NCBI GenBank assembly: GCA_007695365.1
Contig: REDV01000133.1
Coordinates: forward strand, 1 to 33,005
Length of the DNA stretch: 33,005 bases
Direction of reading: 5' to 3'
Origin: Cryomorphaceae bacterium
GTDB taxonomy: Bacteria > Bacteroidota > Bacteroidia > Flavobacteriales_D > SKUL01
In this document: in pieces, positions 24,089 to 32,964 of the stretch
Layout: each line of letters starts with the position of its first letter
How positions within the stretch are numbered: the first letter of the stretch is position 1
Program-made: the position numbers and the translations under genes
Notes under the pieces: generated by a model
Told to the model about the DNA's origin: nothing
The model's input: the letters and a program-made list of their open reading frames with translations, nothing else
The model's database searches: none

Positions 24089-25678
24089 ATGAAAAATATT
24101 CTTTCCCTTATTTTATTCGCAGCAACATTGATTTCTGCGCAAGCCCAACCCGCGCGTGATCTCGGGCCTGTAGAGAAGTTCAATGCGCTGATGTTTCACA
24201 TTCAAAGATCTTATGTTGATGAAGTGGATGCGGACAAACTTGTTGAAGCAGCCATAGAGGCACTGCTCGAAGAGCTGGATCCACACTCGATGTATATTTC
24301 TGCTGAGGAAATCAGGGAAATGAATGAACCGCTGGAAGGTAATTTTGAAGGCATTGGCGTGCAATTCAACATTATGCGAGACACCATCGTGGTTGTTTCG
24401 CCCATAGCAGGCGGACCTTCAGAGAAACTTGGAATTCTAAGTGGCGACCGGATCGTACAGATTGAAGGTGAAAACGTGGCCGGAGTGGGCATTAAAAACC
24501 GTGATGTGATGCGTTTACTGAAAGGCAAAAAAGGCACCCAGGTTAAAGTGGGGATTCGCAGAAAAAGCACTCCGGAGATTCTTGACTTCACCATTACCCG
24601 CGACAAAATTCCTATTTACAGTGTGGATGCCCACTACATGGCCGCGCCGGAAATCGGATACATCAAGGTTAACCGATTTGCGGCTACCACCATGGATGAG
24701 TTTAGAAAAGCGCTCAAGGAATTGAACGAGCAAGGAATGCAGGACCTGATTCTCGACTTGCAAGGCAACGGCGGCGGCTTGCTCAAAGCGGCTGTTGAAA
24801 TGGCTGACGAGTTTCTGGAAGGCCAAAAAATGATTGTTTACACCGAAGGAAGAGCCTATCCGCGACGAGATACCAAAGCGCGGGTGAATGGAAATTTTGA
24901 GAAAGGCCGCCTGGTCATTTTGATTGACGAAGGCTCAGCGTCAGCCAGTGAGATTGTTTCGGGAGCTGTACAGGATTGGGATCGCGGATTGATTATTGGC
25001 CGACGGTCTTTTGGAAAAGGTCTCGTTCAAAGACCCATTGAACTACCTGATAGCTCCGTGGTTCGTCTTACGGTTCAGCGCTACTACACCCCTTCGGGCC
25101 GGAGTATTCAAAAACCCTATACAGAAGGTGTTAAAGCATACAAAAGCGAAAAGTTCGAGCGCTTCTTTAAAGGGGAACTCACCAGTGCCGATAGCATCAA
25201 TTTACCGGACTCGTTGAAGTACTACACCAGCAGAAACCGCTTGGTTTACGGTGGAGGAGGTATCATGCCGGATATATTTGTACCGCTCGACACAACTGCT
25301 TTCAGCGATTTCAATACAGCACTCATCAGAAAGGGTGCCTTCAATCAATTCAGCCTTGATTATACCGAAAAGCACAGAAAAAGCCTGCTCAAAAAGTTCC
25401 CAACTGTTTCTGACTTCATTGAGGGCTTCGAGATGCAAGAAAGCATCATTGACGAGTTTTTCTCTTTTGCCGAAAAAGAAGGGGTGGAATTCAATGAAGA
25501 GGAGTACAACAGGTCTAAATACCTAATTGACAACAGGCTCAAAGCTCTTATAGCACGAAACCTTTGGAATACCAGTGCATACTACCAGGTGTACAATCCT
25601 TTTTGGCCCATCTACCAACGGGCCATTGATGTGCTTGAAGGTGACGCATACAACGCTGTGAACCTCGCTGATTATTAA
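24089..25678 (+). CDS. C-terminal processing protease, S41 family (CtpA type)
   Basis: This periplasmic protease of 529 aa has signal peptide MKNILSLILFAATLISAQAQ. The N-terminal helices with YVDEVDADKLVEAAIEALLEELDPHS are typical of CtpA. A PDZ domain covers about 86-170 (GIGVQF ... GDRIVQIEG), and the S41 core carries nucleophile Ser285 in EGSASASEI and general-base Lys310 in RRSFGKGLVQ. The C-terminal part of about 150 residues is the helical extension common in Bacteroidota. CtpA proteases trim or degrade envelope proteins. It is transcribed divergently from the T9SS protease gene across 200 bp. A weak -7 (TATCTTAG, 24064-24071) precedes it. Confidence 0.93.
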   Translation: MKNILSLILFAATLISAQAQPARDLGPVEKFNALMFHIQRSYVDEVDADKLVEAAIEALLEELDPHSMYISAEEIREMNEPLEGNFEGIGVQFNIMRDTIVVVSPIAGGPSEKLGILSGDRIVQIEGENVAGVGIKNRDVMRLLKGKKGTQVKVGIRRKSTPEILDFTITRDKIPIYSVDAHYMAAPEIGYIKVNRFAATTMDEFRKALKELNEQGMQDLILDLQGNGGGLLKAAVEMADEFLEGQKMIVYTEGRAYPRRDTKARVNGNFEKGRLVILIDEGSASASEIVSGAVQDWDRGLIIGRRSFGKGLVQRPIELPDSSVVRLTVQRYYTPSGRSIQKPYTEGVKAYKSEKFERFFKGELTSADSINLPDSLKYYTSRNRLVYGGGGIMPDIFVPLDTTAFSDFNTALIRKGAFNQFSLDYTEKHRKSLLKKFPTVSDFIEGFEMQESIIDEFFSFAEKEGVEFNEEEYNRSKYLIDNRLKALIARNLWNTSAYYQVYNPFWPIYQRAIDVLEGDAYNAVNLADY

Positions 25679-25741
25679 TGCGGATTTGTTAATGATTCGT
25701 TAATTGGCAGGCCGCATTTTTAGGTGCTGCCCCAGAATGGT

Positions 25742-25749
25742 TAGCTTTG
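25742..25749 (+). promoter_or_regulatory. -7 element TAGCTTTG of the DUF1573 gene
   Basis: TAGCTTTG matches TAnnTTTG, 26 bases before the ATG at 25776. A TTTT stretch at 25717-25720 may serve as a poor -33. Confidence 0.55.
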
Positions 25750-25775
25750 CATGTAACATAAAAATCAAGATTATC

Positions 25776-26294
25776 ATGAACAGTACATTGAAATACGGAT
25801 TGATGGGGGTAATCGCAGTGGCATTGATTGCCAACGTGTACCTCATGATGACTGGCGCCTATTCAGGTGATTCAAGTGCACCCAAACCTTCTTCGAGCGC
25901 TGCAAGTGCAGCAGCCAGCAAAGCAGAGCGCACTGCAACAACAACGTCGCCTGTTACTGAGGAAGCCTACACCGGCCCGATTACAGTGATAAATTTTGCG
26001 CAGCCCATGCACGACTTTGGTGCTATCAAGCAAGACACTGAGAACGCTCACACCTTTACCTTTACCAACACAGGTACAGAGCCGTTAATTATTGAGAATG
26101 CGAAAGGTTCATGTGGCTGCACCGTGCCTAAGTATCCCAAAGAGCCTATTCCTCCCGGTGGAACCGGAGAAATTGACATCGTGTACAAGCCCGGTAAGCA
26201 GAAAAACAAGCAGACTAAAACTGTTACAATTACCGCTAACACCGAGCCCCGCACTACCACTCTTACCATCAGCGCGAACGTTGAGGAAGTGTAA
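25776..26294 (+). CDS. DUF1573 domain protein, membrane-anchored
   Basis: The product of 172 aa has a membrane anchor at about 8-26 and a Ser/Ala/Pro/Thr-rich linker at 31-62. A DUF1573 domain follows (HDFGAIKQDTENAHTFTFTN at 79-98, SCGCTVPKYPKEPIPPG at 112-128, then TVTITANTEP), an Ig-like beta-sandwich common in Bacteroidota. The paired Cys in SCGC are conserved in the family. Its role is unknown, presumably envelope-related and periplasmic. The ATG at 25776 is chosen because the promoter is just upstream; the frame is open earlier. A strong terminator follows. Confidence 0.9.
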   Translation: MNSTLKYGLMGVIAVALIANVYLMMTGAYSGDSSAPKPSSSAASAAASKAERTATTTSPVTEEAYTGPITVINFAQPMHDFGAIKQDTENAHTFTFTNTGTEPLIIENAKGSCGCTVPKYPKEPIPPGGTGEIDIVYKPGKQKNKQTKTVTITANTEPRTTTLTISANVEEV

Positions 26295-26481
26295 GAAAGG
26301 GGTTTTCAAAAATCAAACGAGCCTCTGATTCAGGGCTCGTTTTTTTTTTGCCTGTTAGCAAGCACAACCAACAGAAAAAGCTACCTGTGTTCAATAGAAG
26401 GGCCACCGCAAGCCACGAACCGGAAAATAAAACACCGCGCTCACCAGAAGAAACAGGTGAATCTATCTTCTCTTCCGCCAT
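26269..26481 (-). CDS. Doubtful small membrane-protein frame opposite the terminator
   Basis: A minus-strand frame starting MAEEKIDSPVSSGERG (or a few codons earlier) has one hydrophobic stretch (LFSGSWLAVALLLNTGSFFCWLCLL) followed by GKKK. The tail is encoded by the terminator hairpin of the DUF1573 gene and overlaps its last 26 bases. No good promoter or homologue is known to me. It may be chance. It is the only gene-like object in the 415-bp gap before the histidine kinase gene. Confidence 0.2.
   Translation of the reverse strand: MAEEKIDSPVSSGERGVLFSGSWLAVALLLNTGSFFCWLCLLTGKKKTSPESEARLIFENPFLTLPQRSR
26315..26349 (+). terminator. Rho-independent terminator after the DUF1573 gene
   Basis: AAACGAGCC (26315-26323) pairs with GGCTCGTTT (26334-26342), followed by a run of T to 26349. 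It starts 20 bp after the stop codon. Confidence 0.88.
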
Positions 26482-26764
26482 GGGTGTTTCATTCATCTTT
26501 ATCTGCATTCCTCAAGCACCGGATGATAACCAGAATAGGTCAGGCGTCAATCAAATGCTACATACCGAAAAGTGGCCTATGGTTGCCACCAACACGGTTG
26601 TATATCTGCGAAATGTAACCGCTTTTCACCGTAACGACAGCATGGTAGCAATGACAGACGGGGAGCAAACATCTGTAAGCCGATTACGTAAGGCGGAGTT
26701 TCTGAATAAATCCATCTAAGAAAGACCTCCAGGCCTTCCAAATCAATCATCTCCGCTCGACTTC
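26350..26764. other. Gap between the DUF1573 and histidine kinase genes
   Basis: I see no convincing gene in this gap apart from the doubtful minus-strand frame. A plus-strand frame of 123 codons from 26348 starts inside the T-run of the terminator and has a random-looking composition, so I reject it. No clear terminator for the kinase gene was seen. Confidence 0.5.
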
Positions 26765-28933
26765 TTAGTTCATCACCAACCCCGCTCTGGGTAGCTCAAC
26801 CCTCACGGTGGTGCCTCCATTGCTGTTTCGTTCTATGGTGAGTTTACCACGATGGGCTTCAACAAGGTCGCGAACAATAATCAGCCCTACCCCGGTTCCT
26901 TTTTCCCCAAAAGTGCCCACGGCAGAGCTCAGGCGCTCACGATGCGGCAGCGCATCAATCAAATTTTGCTCCATGCCCTCACCGGAATCCTCAACTTCCA
27001 ACACCGTGAAAGTGGCGGTTTCGCTGATGGTGACCGTCACCGTTCCGCCACGCGGACTAAATTTAAGTGCGTTGGTAATGACATTGGTAGCAATGCTTTT
27101 GAGTTGGGTTTCATCAGCATGGATGAGTGCACAACCCCTGTTCACAAACTTCAGATTAACATCTTTGAGTCGGGCACTATTGTCAAACAACTCTTTGAGC
27201 GTTTCAATAAAACCATCTGTGCGGATATCGCTCGGTCGGCTCACCACCTGACCCTGAGCTGTATGCGACCAGTTGAGAATATTGTTGAGCGTTGTAAGGC
27301 TGGTTTCCGTTTGGTTCTGAAGCATACCCAGCCATTCTTTGAACTGTTTTTCATGCAGGCTTTGGTCATCCATCATTCGCAGCAATGAAGAAATATTAGC
27401 CAACGGAGCCCGCAAGTCGTGCGAAAGCACCGAAATAATGCGATTTTTAAGCCTGTTCGATTCCATCAACTCGCGCTCCTGACGTTTAATTTCCTCATGC
27501 TGTGCACGCAAACGACCATGAGCTTCCTTTTCTATCAACAAGGATTTTTTCCGCATTCGCACCAACCTTGTGAGCAAGACCACAACCGTTGCCAAAAGCA
27601 CCCCCAGTAAAGAGAGCGCAATAATAACTTTACGCTGAAAGAATACACGTTCCGGCTCGTGGGCAGTTTCAGAAGGATTTCCACCTGAACCATCGAGCAG
27701 GGAGCCCGTTTGATACCGTTGCATTGCAGCTGCCAACTCCTGTCGCGCCAATTCATTTTGAAGACTGTCGTTGAATGCCTTAAGCCGCTCGTGATACACC
27801 AACGCGTCTTTAAACTGCCCGGTTTCTTTAAAGAAGGTTACCAGTCGCTCCAGCATTTCGCGCTTTAATTGGAACGCGCCCATTCGTTGAGCAGCCATCA
27901 GAGCTTGCTCGAACCTACTCTGAGCACGTTGTACGTAGTTCTTTCGGAGATAAACCTCGCCCAATCCTTTGTTGGCGTGGTAAAAACCGGGATCTATTCC
28001 ATGTTCTTCGCTAAGTCTGAGTGTTTCTTTAAAAGCCTTTTCGGCAGAATCCAAATCGTTATTTTCAATGTGCAGGTATGCAAGTCCGTTTAAGGCAATC
28101 GCCATTGCAGCAGGCATTTCCAATTCCTCTCGAAGTGCTATGGAACGCCGGGCATAGTAAAATGCACTGTCCAAGGCCCCCTTTTTCTGATACATCAACG
28201 ACAGGTTGTGCTTATTCTGAGCTAATCTGTAGGTATTTTCCGTTTCAATATTCAGTACTCTCGCACGATGAAAATGGCGTGCTGCAAGATCAAACTCGCG
28301 GAGGTCACGGCTATATAAATCCCCCAGGTTGTTTTCAATCACAGCCAGTCGGTCTTGATTTTCTGTTTGTTGAAAAAAGTGACGAACCTCCAGAAGAATT
28401 TCGAGGGCCTTACTGTACTGATCTGTATGTTGGTATGTTGATGCCAGATTGGTTTTGAGCTTTTGCAGAAAGTCCACATCTCTGTCGCCACAATACTCTA
28501 CTGCTCTTTGAAAATGTTCGAGGGCGTCATTGTGACGGTTTTGAGAACTAAGAATGGTAGCTACCTCGGCGTGTGCATCAGTGAGCATGATTGTATCGCC
28601 ACGTTGAACAGCGATGCTGAGTGCCCGTTGTGCGGCCTCCATGGCATCCTTAAGCTGCCACCCGTGTCGCAACCACCTGGCTTTGTTGTGGTAAAAGCGA
28701 AAACGCAACTCAGAATCAGCATGATCGTAAAGCCAAGCTGCGGCAGATTCCAGCAGACCATCAGCCAACGACATCTCTCCGGCATCGATAGCCGTTTCAA
28801 TGGAGTCAAGCAATTGCGAAGCTTCAGATTTGTTGTCAGAGGCTATTAACCCATGATTGAGAATCAACCCAACAAAAAACACAAGAGTAACCCGGAAATA
28901 CATCCATTCCCTGGAAAAATGCTGAAGCCGCAT
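26765..28933 (-). CDS. TPR-sensor histidine kinase, orphan
   Basis: A 722-residue membrane sensor kinase. A signal peptide or first helix (about 13-31, FRVTLVFFVGLILNHG) is followed by a periplasmic region of TPR repeats (about 80-400), one helix at about 436-456 (VIIALSLLGVLLATVVVLL), a coiled coil, then HisKA with His505 in SVLSHDLRAP and a HATPase_c domain with N-box Asn621 (NVITNALKF), Asp649 (EDSGEGM) and GEKGTGVGL. This TPR-HK form is common in Bacteroidota. No receiver domain or response-regulator gene is nearby, so the partner is unknown. The start is uncertain: ATG 28933 (chosen), ATG 28903, or TTG 28963. Two direct repeats upstream may be its operator. Confidence 0.9.
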   Translation of the reverse strand: MRLQHFSREWMYFRVTLVFFVGLILNHGLIASDNKSEASQLLDSIETAIDAGEMSLADGLLESAAAWLYDHADSELRFRFYHNKARWLRHGWQLKDAMEAAQRALSIAVQRGDTIMLTDAHAEVATILSSQNRHNDALEHFQRAVEYCGDRDVDFLQKLKTNLASTYQHTDQYSKALEILLEVRHFFQQTENQDRLAVIENNLGDLYSRDLREFDLAARHFHRARVLNIETENTYRLAQNKHNLSLMYQKKGALDSAFYYARRSIALREELEMPAAMAIALNGLAYLHIENNDLDSAEKAFKETLRLSEEHGIDPGFYHANKGLGEVYLRKNYVQRAQSRFEQALMAAQRMGAFQLKREMLERLVTFFKETGQFKDALVYHERLKAFNDSLQNELARQELAAAMQRYQTGSLLDGSGGNPSETAHEPERVFFQRKVIIALSLLGVLLATVVVLLTRLVRMRKKSLLIEKEAHGRLRAQHEEIKRQERELMESNRLKNRIISVLSHDLRAPLANISSLLRMMDDQSLHEKQFKEWLGMLQNQTETSLTTLNNILNWSHTAQGQVVSRPSDIRTDGFIETLKELFDNSARLKDVNLKFVNRGCALIHADETQLKSIATNVITNALKFSPRGGTVTVTISETATFTVLEVEDSGEGMEQNLIDALPHRERLSSAVGTFGEKGTGVGLIIVRDLVEAHRGKLTIERNSNGGTTVRVELPRAGLVMN

Positions 28934-28994
28934 ATCGGAAAGCGCGATTTGCATCAAGCTCAATTTTTCTGTTTCTAAACTAAAACGCCAAGGT

Positions 28995-29025
28995 TGTGAA
29001 AGGTTGTCTTACAAGTGTGAAAGGT
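28995..29025. promoter_or_regulatory. Direct repeat TGTGAAAGGT x2, 21 bp apart
   Basis: TGTGAAAGGT occurs at 28995-29004 and 29016-29025, two helical turns apart. On the minus strand the upstream copy overlaps TACCTTTC (29026-29019), one mismatch from TAnnTTTG. This looks like a tandem activator or repressor site ahead of the kinase gene. Confidence 0.45.
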
Positions 29026-29262
29026 AATATAAGCGAATGAGAACAGACTCCACCGCGCAATCCTGGCTCAACTCACCTGTATGGCCACGCGGTAAACATC
29101 CAAATAGTCTCGCTCGATGTTTTTGACGGGTTGTCCGTATCCTTTTACCACCGTAGCTGTGAGTAAGCTCGGTTGGTGACCACTTTGGTCTCTTGATACG
29201 ATGCAAAGTCAAGAATTTTCTGCTTGCGTTTTTACCGGAAGCCTTTCTTTGCTTATTGACCT
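29026..29262. other. Gap between the kinase and oxidoreductase genes
   Basis: The two genes diverge and about 350 bp separate their start codons. Besides the direct repeats and the oxidoreductase promoter, one minus-strand stretch (29176-29068) reads as a protein-like C-terminus (VVKGYGQPVKNIERDYLDVY) ending in TGA, with no start. It may be a gene remnant. Confidence 0.35.
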
Positions 29263-29270
29263 TAACTTTG
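29263..29270 (+). promoter_or_regulatory. -7 element TAACTTTG of the DsbA-family gene
   Basis: TAACTTTG matches TAnnTTTG, 18 bases before the ATG at 29289. The -33 match is weak. It supports the start with the signal-like N-terminus. Confidence 0.6.
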
Positions 29271-29288
29271 CAAAAGGAACAAAACGAA

Positions 29289-30077
29289 ATGAATCTTCGC
29301 TGCAATCTGAAAATATGGGCGTTGGCGCTTTTATCGGGCTTTACCTGGGGTTCGTGCGAAAGCCAGAGTTCACCCGCTGTCAGTAACGGCATCAAAACAC
29401 AGCCAAACGAACAAAGAAAAATGAGAGTAGAAATCTGGAGTGATGTAATGTGCCCTTTTTGTTACATGGGCAAACGAAAATTTGAGAAGGCGTTGATGCA
29501 GTTTGAGCATTCAGAAAAAATTGAAATCGAGTGGAAAAGCTTTCAGCTTTCTCCTGATATGCAGACCAATCCGGATATAAGTGTGCACGAATCGCTGGCC
29601 GCCATGAAGGGGATGAGCACCGAACAGGCGCGATTGCTGGGTGAGCAGGTTGCGGCCCGCGCAGCGCAGGAAGGACTTATCTATAACTTTGATCAGGCCG
29701 TAGTGGCCAATTCATTCAATGCACACCGCTTTTCGCACCTCGCTAAAAAGCATGGCCTGCAGGATGAAGCCGAGGAAGCGCTTTTTAAGGCCTATTTCAC
29801 CGAGGGTAAAAACATTGACGACCATGAAACACTGGCCGAACTGGGTGCTTCGCTGGGGATTGACCACAGCGAGGTCCTCGGCATGTTGAACAGCGATGAA
29901 TACGACGATGAAGTTCGCATGGATGTGCACGAAGCCCGACAAATAGGCGTAACGGGTGTACCGTTTTTTGTGTTCAACAGAAAATACGCGGTATCAGGTG
30001 CGCAGGAATCAAGCGTTTTTCTGGAGACTTTACAGAAGTCGTTTCAGGAGTGGACGGCAGACGGCAGCAGGAATTGA
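29289..30077 (+). CDS. DsbA-family oxidoreductase, FrnE-like, exported
   Basis: The product (262 aa) carries a thioredoxin-fold DsbA domain of the FrnE/2-hydroxychromene isomerase branch. The redox motif CPFC is at Cys55-Cys58 in SDVMCPFCYMGKRKFE, the inserted helical domain includes FNAHRFSHLAKKHG, and the cis-Pro loop is TGVPFFVFN near the end. Cytoplasmic FrnE proteins begin at the equivalent of Met45 (MRVEIWSD). Here an upstream part (MNLRCNLKIWALALLSGFTWGSC) looks like a signal or lipoprotein leader. The promoter at 29263 favours the longer start, so the protein is probably exported. The lipobox (WGSC) is atypical, so lipid attachment is uncertain. A start at 29421 giving the short cytoplasmic form remains possible. 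Confidence 0.85.
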   Translation: MNLRCNLKIWALALLSGFTWGSCESQSSPAVSNGIKTQPNEQRKMRVEIWSDVMCPFCYMGKRKFEKALMQFEHSEKIEIEWKSFQLSPDMQTNPDISVHESLAAMKGMSTEQARLLGEQVAARAAQEGLIYNFDQAVVANSFNAHRFSHLAKKHGLQDEAEEALFKAYFTEGKNIDDHETLAELGASLGIDHSEVLGMLNSDEYDDEVRMDVHEARQIGVTGVPFFVFNRKYAVSGAQESSVFLETLQKSFQEWTADGSRN

Positions 30078-30186
30078 CGCCTTTTTTTGCTTCAAAACGA
30101 TTGATCAATGACAGCGAATTTTTGCCTGCTCAACTCCTCCATTTCATTTCTCAAGAAAACGGACCATCCATTCATACCCCAAGCCG

Positions 30187-32964
30187 TTAGGAACCCAAAA
30201 ACTGCCGCAAAACGTAGTGGAGTATTCCGCCATTGAGGTAATAATCAACCTCTATACGCGAATCCAGCCTGCAAAGCACTTCAAAATCCACTTTGCTGCC
30301 ATCATTGCGCACAGCCGAAACCACCAGCTTTTTTTGAGGTGTGAGCCCAGCTGAAATGCCGCTGATCGAAAACTTTTCCGTTCCGTCGAGTTGCAGTGTA
30401 TGGGCTGATTGACCGGTTAAATATTCGAGAGGCAATACACCCATGCCCACCAGGTTGCTGCGGTGAATGCGCTCGTAACTTTCCGCTATGACCGCTTTAA
30501 TACCCAGCAACGTGGTTCCTTTGGCAGCCCAATCGCGCGATGAACCCGAGCCGTATTCTTTTCCGGCGAGCACGATCAGCGGTGTATTGTCGGCTTTGTA
30601 TTTCTGCGCAGCGTCAAAAACAGTCATCTCCACCCCGCTCGGAATATGCGTGGTAAATCCACCTTCATTCTTAGCCAGTTCGTTCTTGATACGCACATTG
30701 GCAAAAGTACCGCGTACCATCACTTCGTCGTTTCCGCGGCGTGAGCCGTATGAGTTGAAGTAGCGTTGCTCTACCCCACGATTGATGAGGTATTGCCCTG
30801 CCGGACTTGTGGCCGCAAAAGAACCTGCGGGCGAAATATGGTCGGTTGTAATCGAGTCACCGAGCTTAAGCAACACATGCGCACCCTCGATATCTTTTCC
30901 TTCGGGAGCTTCATCTGAAATTCCCTTGAAGAAAGGTGCTTCCTTGATATAGGTAGATTCGTCACTCCATTGATATACCTTTCCGGCCGGAGGTTGCATA
31001 CGCTTCCACTGATCGTTGCCCTCAAATATTTCTCCGTAGTTTTTATCAAAGTCATCCGGTGACAGCACTTTGGCCATCAGCTCATTGATTTCGTCATTTG
31101 AAGGCCATATGTCCTTGAGGTAAACCGGCTCAAGATTGGGGTCGTAGCCGAGCGGTTCGGTATTCAGGTCAATATCCACCCTTCCGGCTAAAGCATACGC
31201 CACCACCAACATGGGCGACATCAGGAAATTCATCTTTACTTGCGGATGCACGCGGGCTTCAAAGTTTCGGTTTCCCGACAGCACTGATGACACAACAAGA
31301 TCGTGATCGGTAACCGCTTTGGCGATATGGCGGGGTAGAGGACCCGAGTTACCGATACAAGAAGTACAACCATAGCCGACGGTGTGAAAACGCAGGGCCT
31401 CCAGATCATCCATCAAACCCGCTTTTTCGAGATAGTCCGTCACAACTTTAGACCCCGGAGCCAGCGATGTTTTGACCCATGGCTTTACGCCTATCCCGCG
31501 CTCAACGGCTTTGCGGGCCACGAGCCCGGCTCCAATCATTACGCTTGGGTTAGAGGTGTTGGTGCACGAAGTAATGGCTGCGATAACAATGGATCCGTCG
31601 CTCAAAGAGAAATCGTCATTGTGAAGACTTACCCGAACTGTTTTGAGTCCGTCCTTCAACCGGGTATCCATTTCGGCCGCAACGCACTGGTTGTCTACTC
31701 CTTTGTCGGGCTGTGAATTTCCTCCCTCGGATTTCCAGCGGCCCACTTCGCGCTCATCAATGGGAATGTATTTACGGTGATGGGCCGTTTCGAGCAATTC
31801 ACCAAATTTCTGCTTAAAGTTGCGCATCAGGATTTTGTCCTGCGGGCGTTTGGGGCCCGAAACCGTAGGCTCAACAGTGCCCAGGTTGAGCTCCACAACC
31901 GAACTATAGCCAATTTGCGATTCATTTTCGCGCCACAACATGTTCGCCTTGCAGTATTTCTCCACAAGATCTATCTGCTCCTTGCTGCGGTTTGTTTTAG
32001 CCATGTAGTCAAGCGTACGGTCGTCGATGGGGAAGTAGGTTACTGTACAACCAAATTCAGGCGACATGTTGGCGATGGTGGCCCGGTCAGGCACAGATAG
32101 ATTGTCGAGACCATTGCCAAACACTTCTACAAATTTCCCAACCACACCGTGTTCGCGCAGTAATTGTGTAATGGTGAGCACCATATCTGTAGCCGTGGTT
32201 CCCAGCGGCAATTTCCCGGTCAGTTTCAGCCCAACTACCTTGGGCATAATAAAGTAAATCGGTTGACCAAGGATGGCAGCCTCCGCTTCTATTCCGCCCA
32301 CGCCCCAACCTACCACACCAATTCCGTTAACCATGGGTGTGTGGGAATCAGTTCCTACAAGCGTATCGGGAAATACATTTCCGTCGCGCTCAATGACACC
32401 TTGCGCCAGGTATTCGAGATTCACCTGGTGACAAATGCCCATTCCGGGCGGCACAACCGAAAAGTTGGCGAAGTTTTGCTGTGCCCATTTCAGAAATTCG
32501 TAACGCTCGCCGTTGCGTTCGTATTCGGTTTCCACGTTTTTCTCGTAGGAAGCGGATGTTCCGAAAAAGTCCACCTGCACACTGTGATCAATGACAAGGT
32601 CCACAGGAATGAGCGGATTGATTTTGTCGGGATCCTTTCCTTTGCGGGTGGCTTCGGCGCGCAAGGAGGCAATGTCTACCACCGCGGGTACTCCGGTAAA
32701 ATCCTGCATCAGGACCCGGGCCGGCTTGTAGGGAATATCTTTGTTGGAAGCTACTGGTTTCCAACCGAGAAGGGTTTCAATATGTTCTCCGGTGATGGCG
32801 AAATCGTCATAATTCCTCAAAGCGTTTTCGAGCAGAATCCGGATTGAAAAAGGGAGTTTATCAATCGAATGACCTTGATCATGGAGTGCTTTCAGGCTCC
32901 AGTATGTTTTATCTCCACGGGGAGTTTCAAGTTTCTTTTTGGCGTTGTACGGGTCTTGACTCAT
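30187..32964 (-). CDS. acnA: Aconitate hydratase, AcnA/IRP type
   Basis: This TCA-cycle enzyme interconverts citrate and isocitrate with a [4Fe-4S] cluster. At 925 aa it has the length and order of AcnA/IRP-type aconitases. Seen are the N-terminal LPFSIRILLENALRNYD, GTDSHTPMVNGIGVVGWGVGG, the cluster Cys in TSCTNTSNP (near residue 466) and in GYGCTSCIGNSG (two Cys near 533), and the C-terminal swivel domain with GDSITTDHISPAG and KEYGSGSSRDWAAKG. It is transcribed alone toward the DsbA-family gene, with about 110 bp between the stops. A -7-like TATATTTA lies just upstream near the window edge. Confidence 0.97.
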   Translation of the reverse strand: MSQDPYNAKKKLETPRGDKTYWSLKALHDQGHSIDKLPFSIRILLENALRNYDDFAITGEHIETLLGWKPVASNKDIPYKPARVLMQDFTGVPAVVDIASLRAEATRKGKDPDKINPLIPVDLVIDHSVQVDFFGTSASYEKNVETEYERNGERYEFLKWAQQNFANFSVVPPGMGICHQVNLEYLAQGVIERDGNVFPDTLVGTDSHTPMVNGIGVVGWGVGGIEAEAAILGQPIYFIMPKVVGLKLTGKLPLGTTATDMVLTITQLLREHGVVGKFVEVFGNGLDNLSVPDRATIANMSPEFGCTVTYFPIDDRTLDYMAKTNRSKEQIDLVEKYCKANMLWRENESQIGYSSVVELNLGTVEPTVSGPKRPQDKILMRNFKQKFGELLETAHHRKYIPIDEREVGRWKSEGGNSQPDKGVDNQCVAAEMDTRLKDGLKTVRVSLHNDDFSLSDGSIVIAAITSCTNTSNPSVMIGAGLVARKAVERGIGVKPWVKTSLAPGSKVVTDYLEKAGLMDDLEALRFHTVGYGCTSCIGNSGPLPRHIAKAVTDHDLVVSSVLSGNRNFEARVHPQVKMNFLMSPMLVVAYALAGRVDIDLNTEPLGYDPNLEPVYLKDIWPSNDEINELMAKVLSPDDFDKNYGEIFEGNDQWKRMQPPAGKVYQWSDESTYIKEAPFFKGISDEAPEGKDIEGAHVLLKLGDSITTDHISPAGSFAATSPAGQYLINRGVEQRYFNSYGSRRGNDEVMVRGTFANVRIKNELAKNEGGFTTHIPSGVEMTVFDAAQKYKADNTPLIVLAGKEYGSGSSRDWAAKGTTLLGIKAVIAESYERIHRSNLVGMGVLPLEYLTGQSAHTLQLDGTEKFSISGISAGLTPQKKLVVSAVRNDGSKVDFEVLCRLDSRIEVDYYLNGGILHYVLRQFLGS

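Noticed and set aside
26348-26719. Plus-strand frame of 123 codons after the DUF1573 terminator
   Set aside because: It begins in the terminator T-run and shows random-like residues with no domain.
29009-29395. Minus-strand frame of 128 codons across the kinase/oxidoreductase gap
   Set aside because: It is rich in Arg/His/Ser in a way typical of an antisense shadow, and it overlaps the well-supported start of the oxidoreductase gene.
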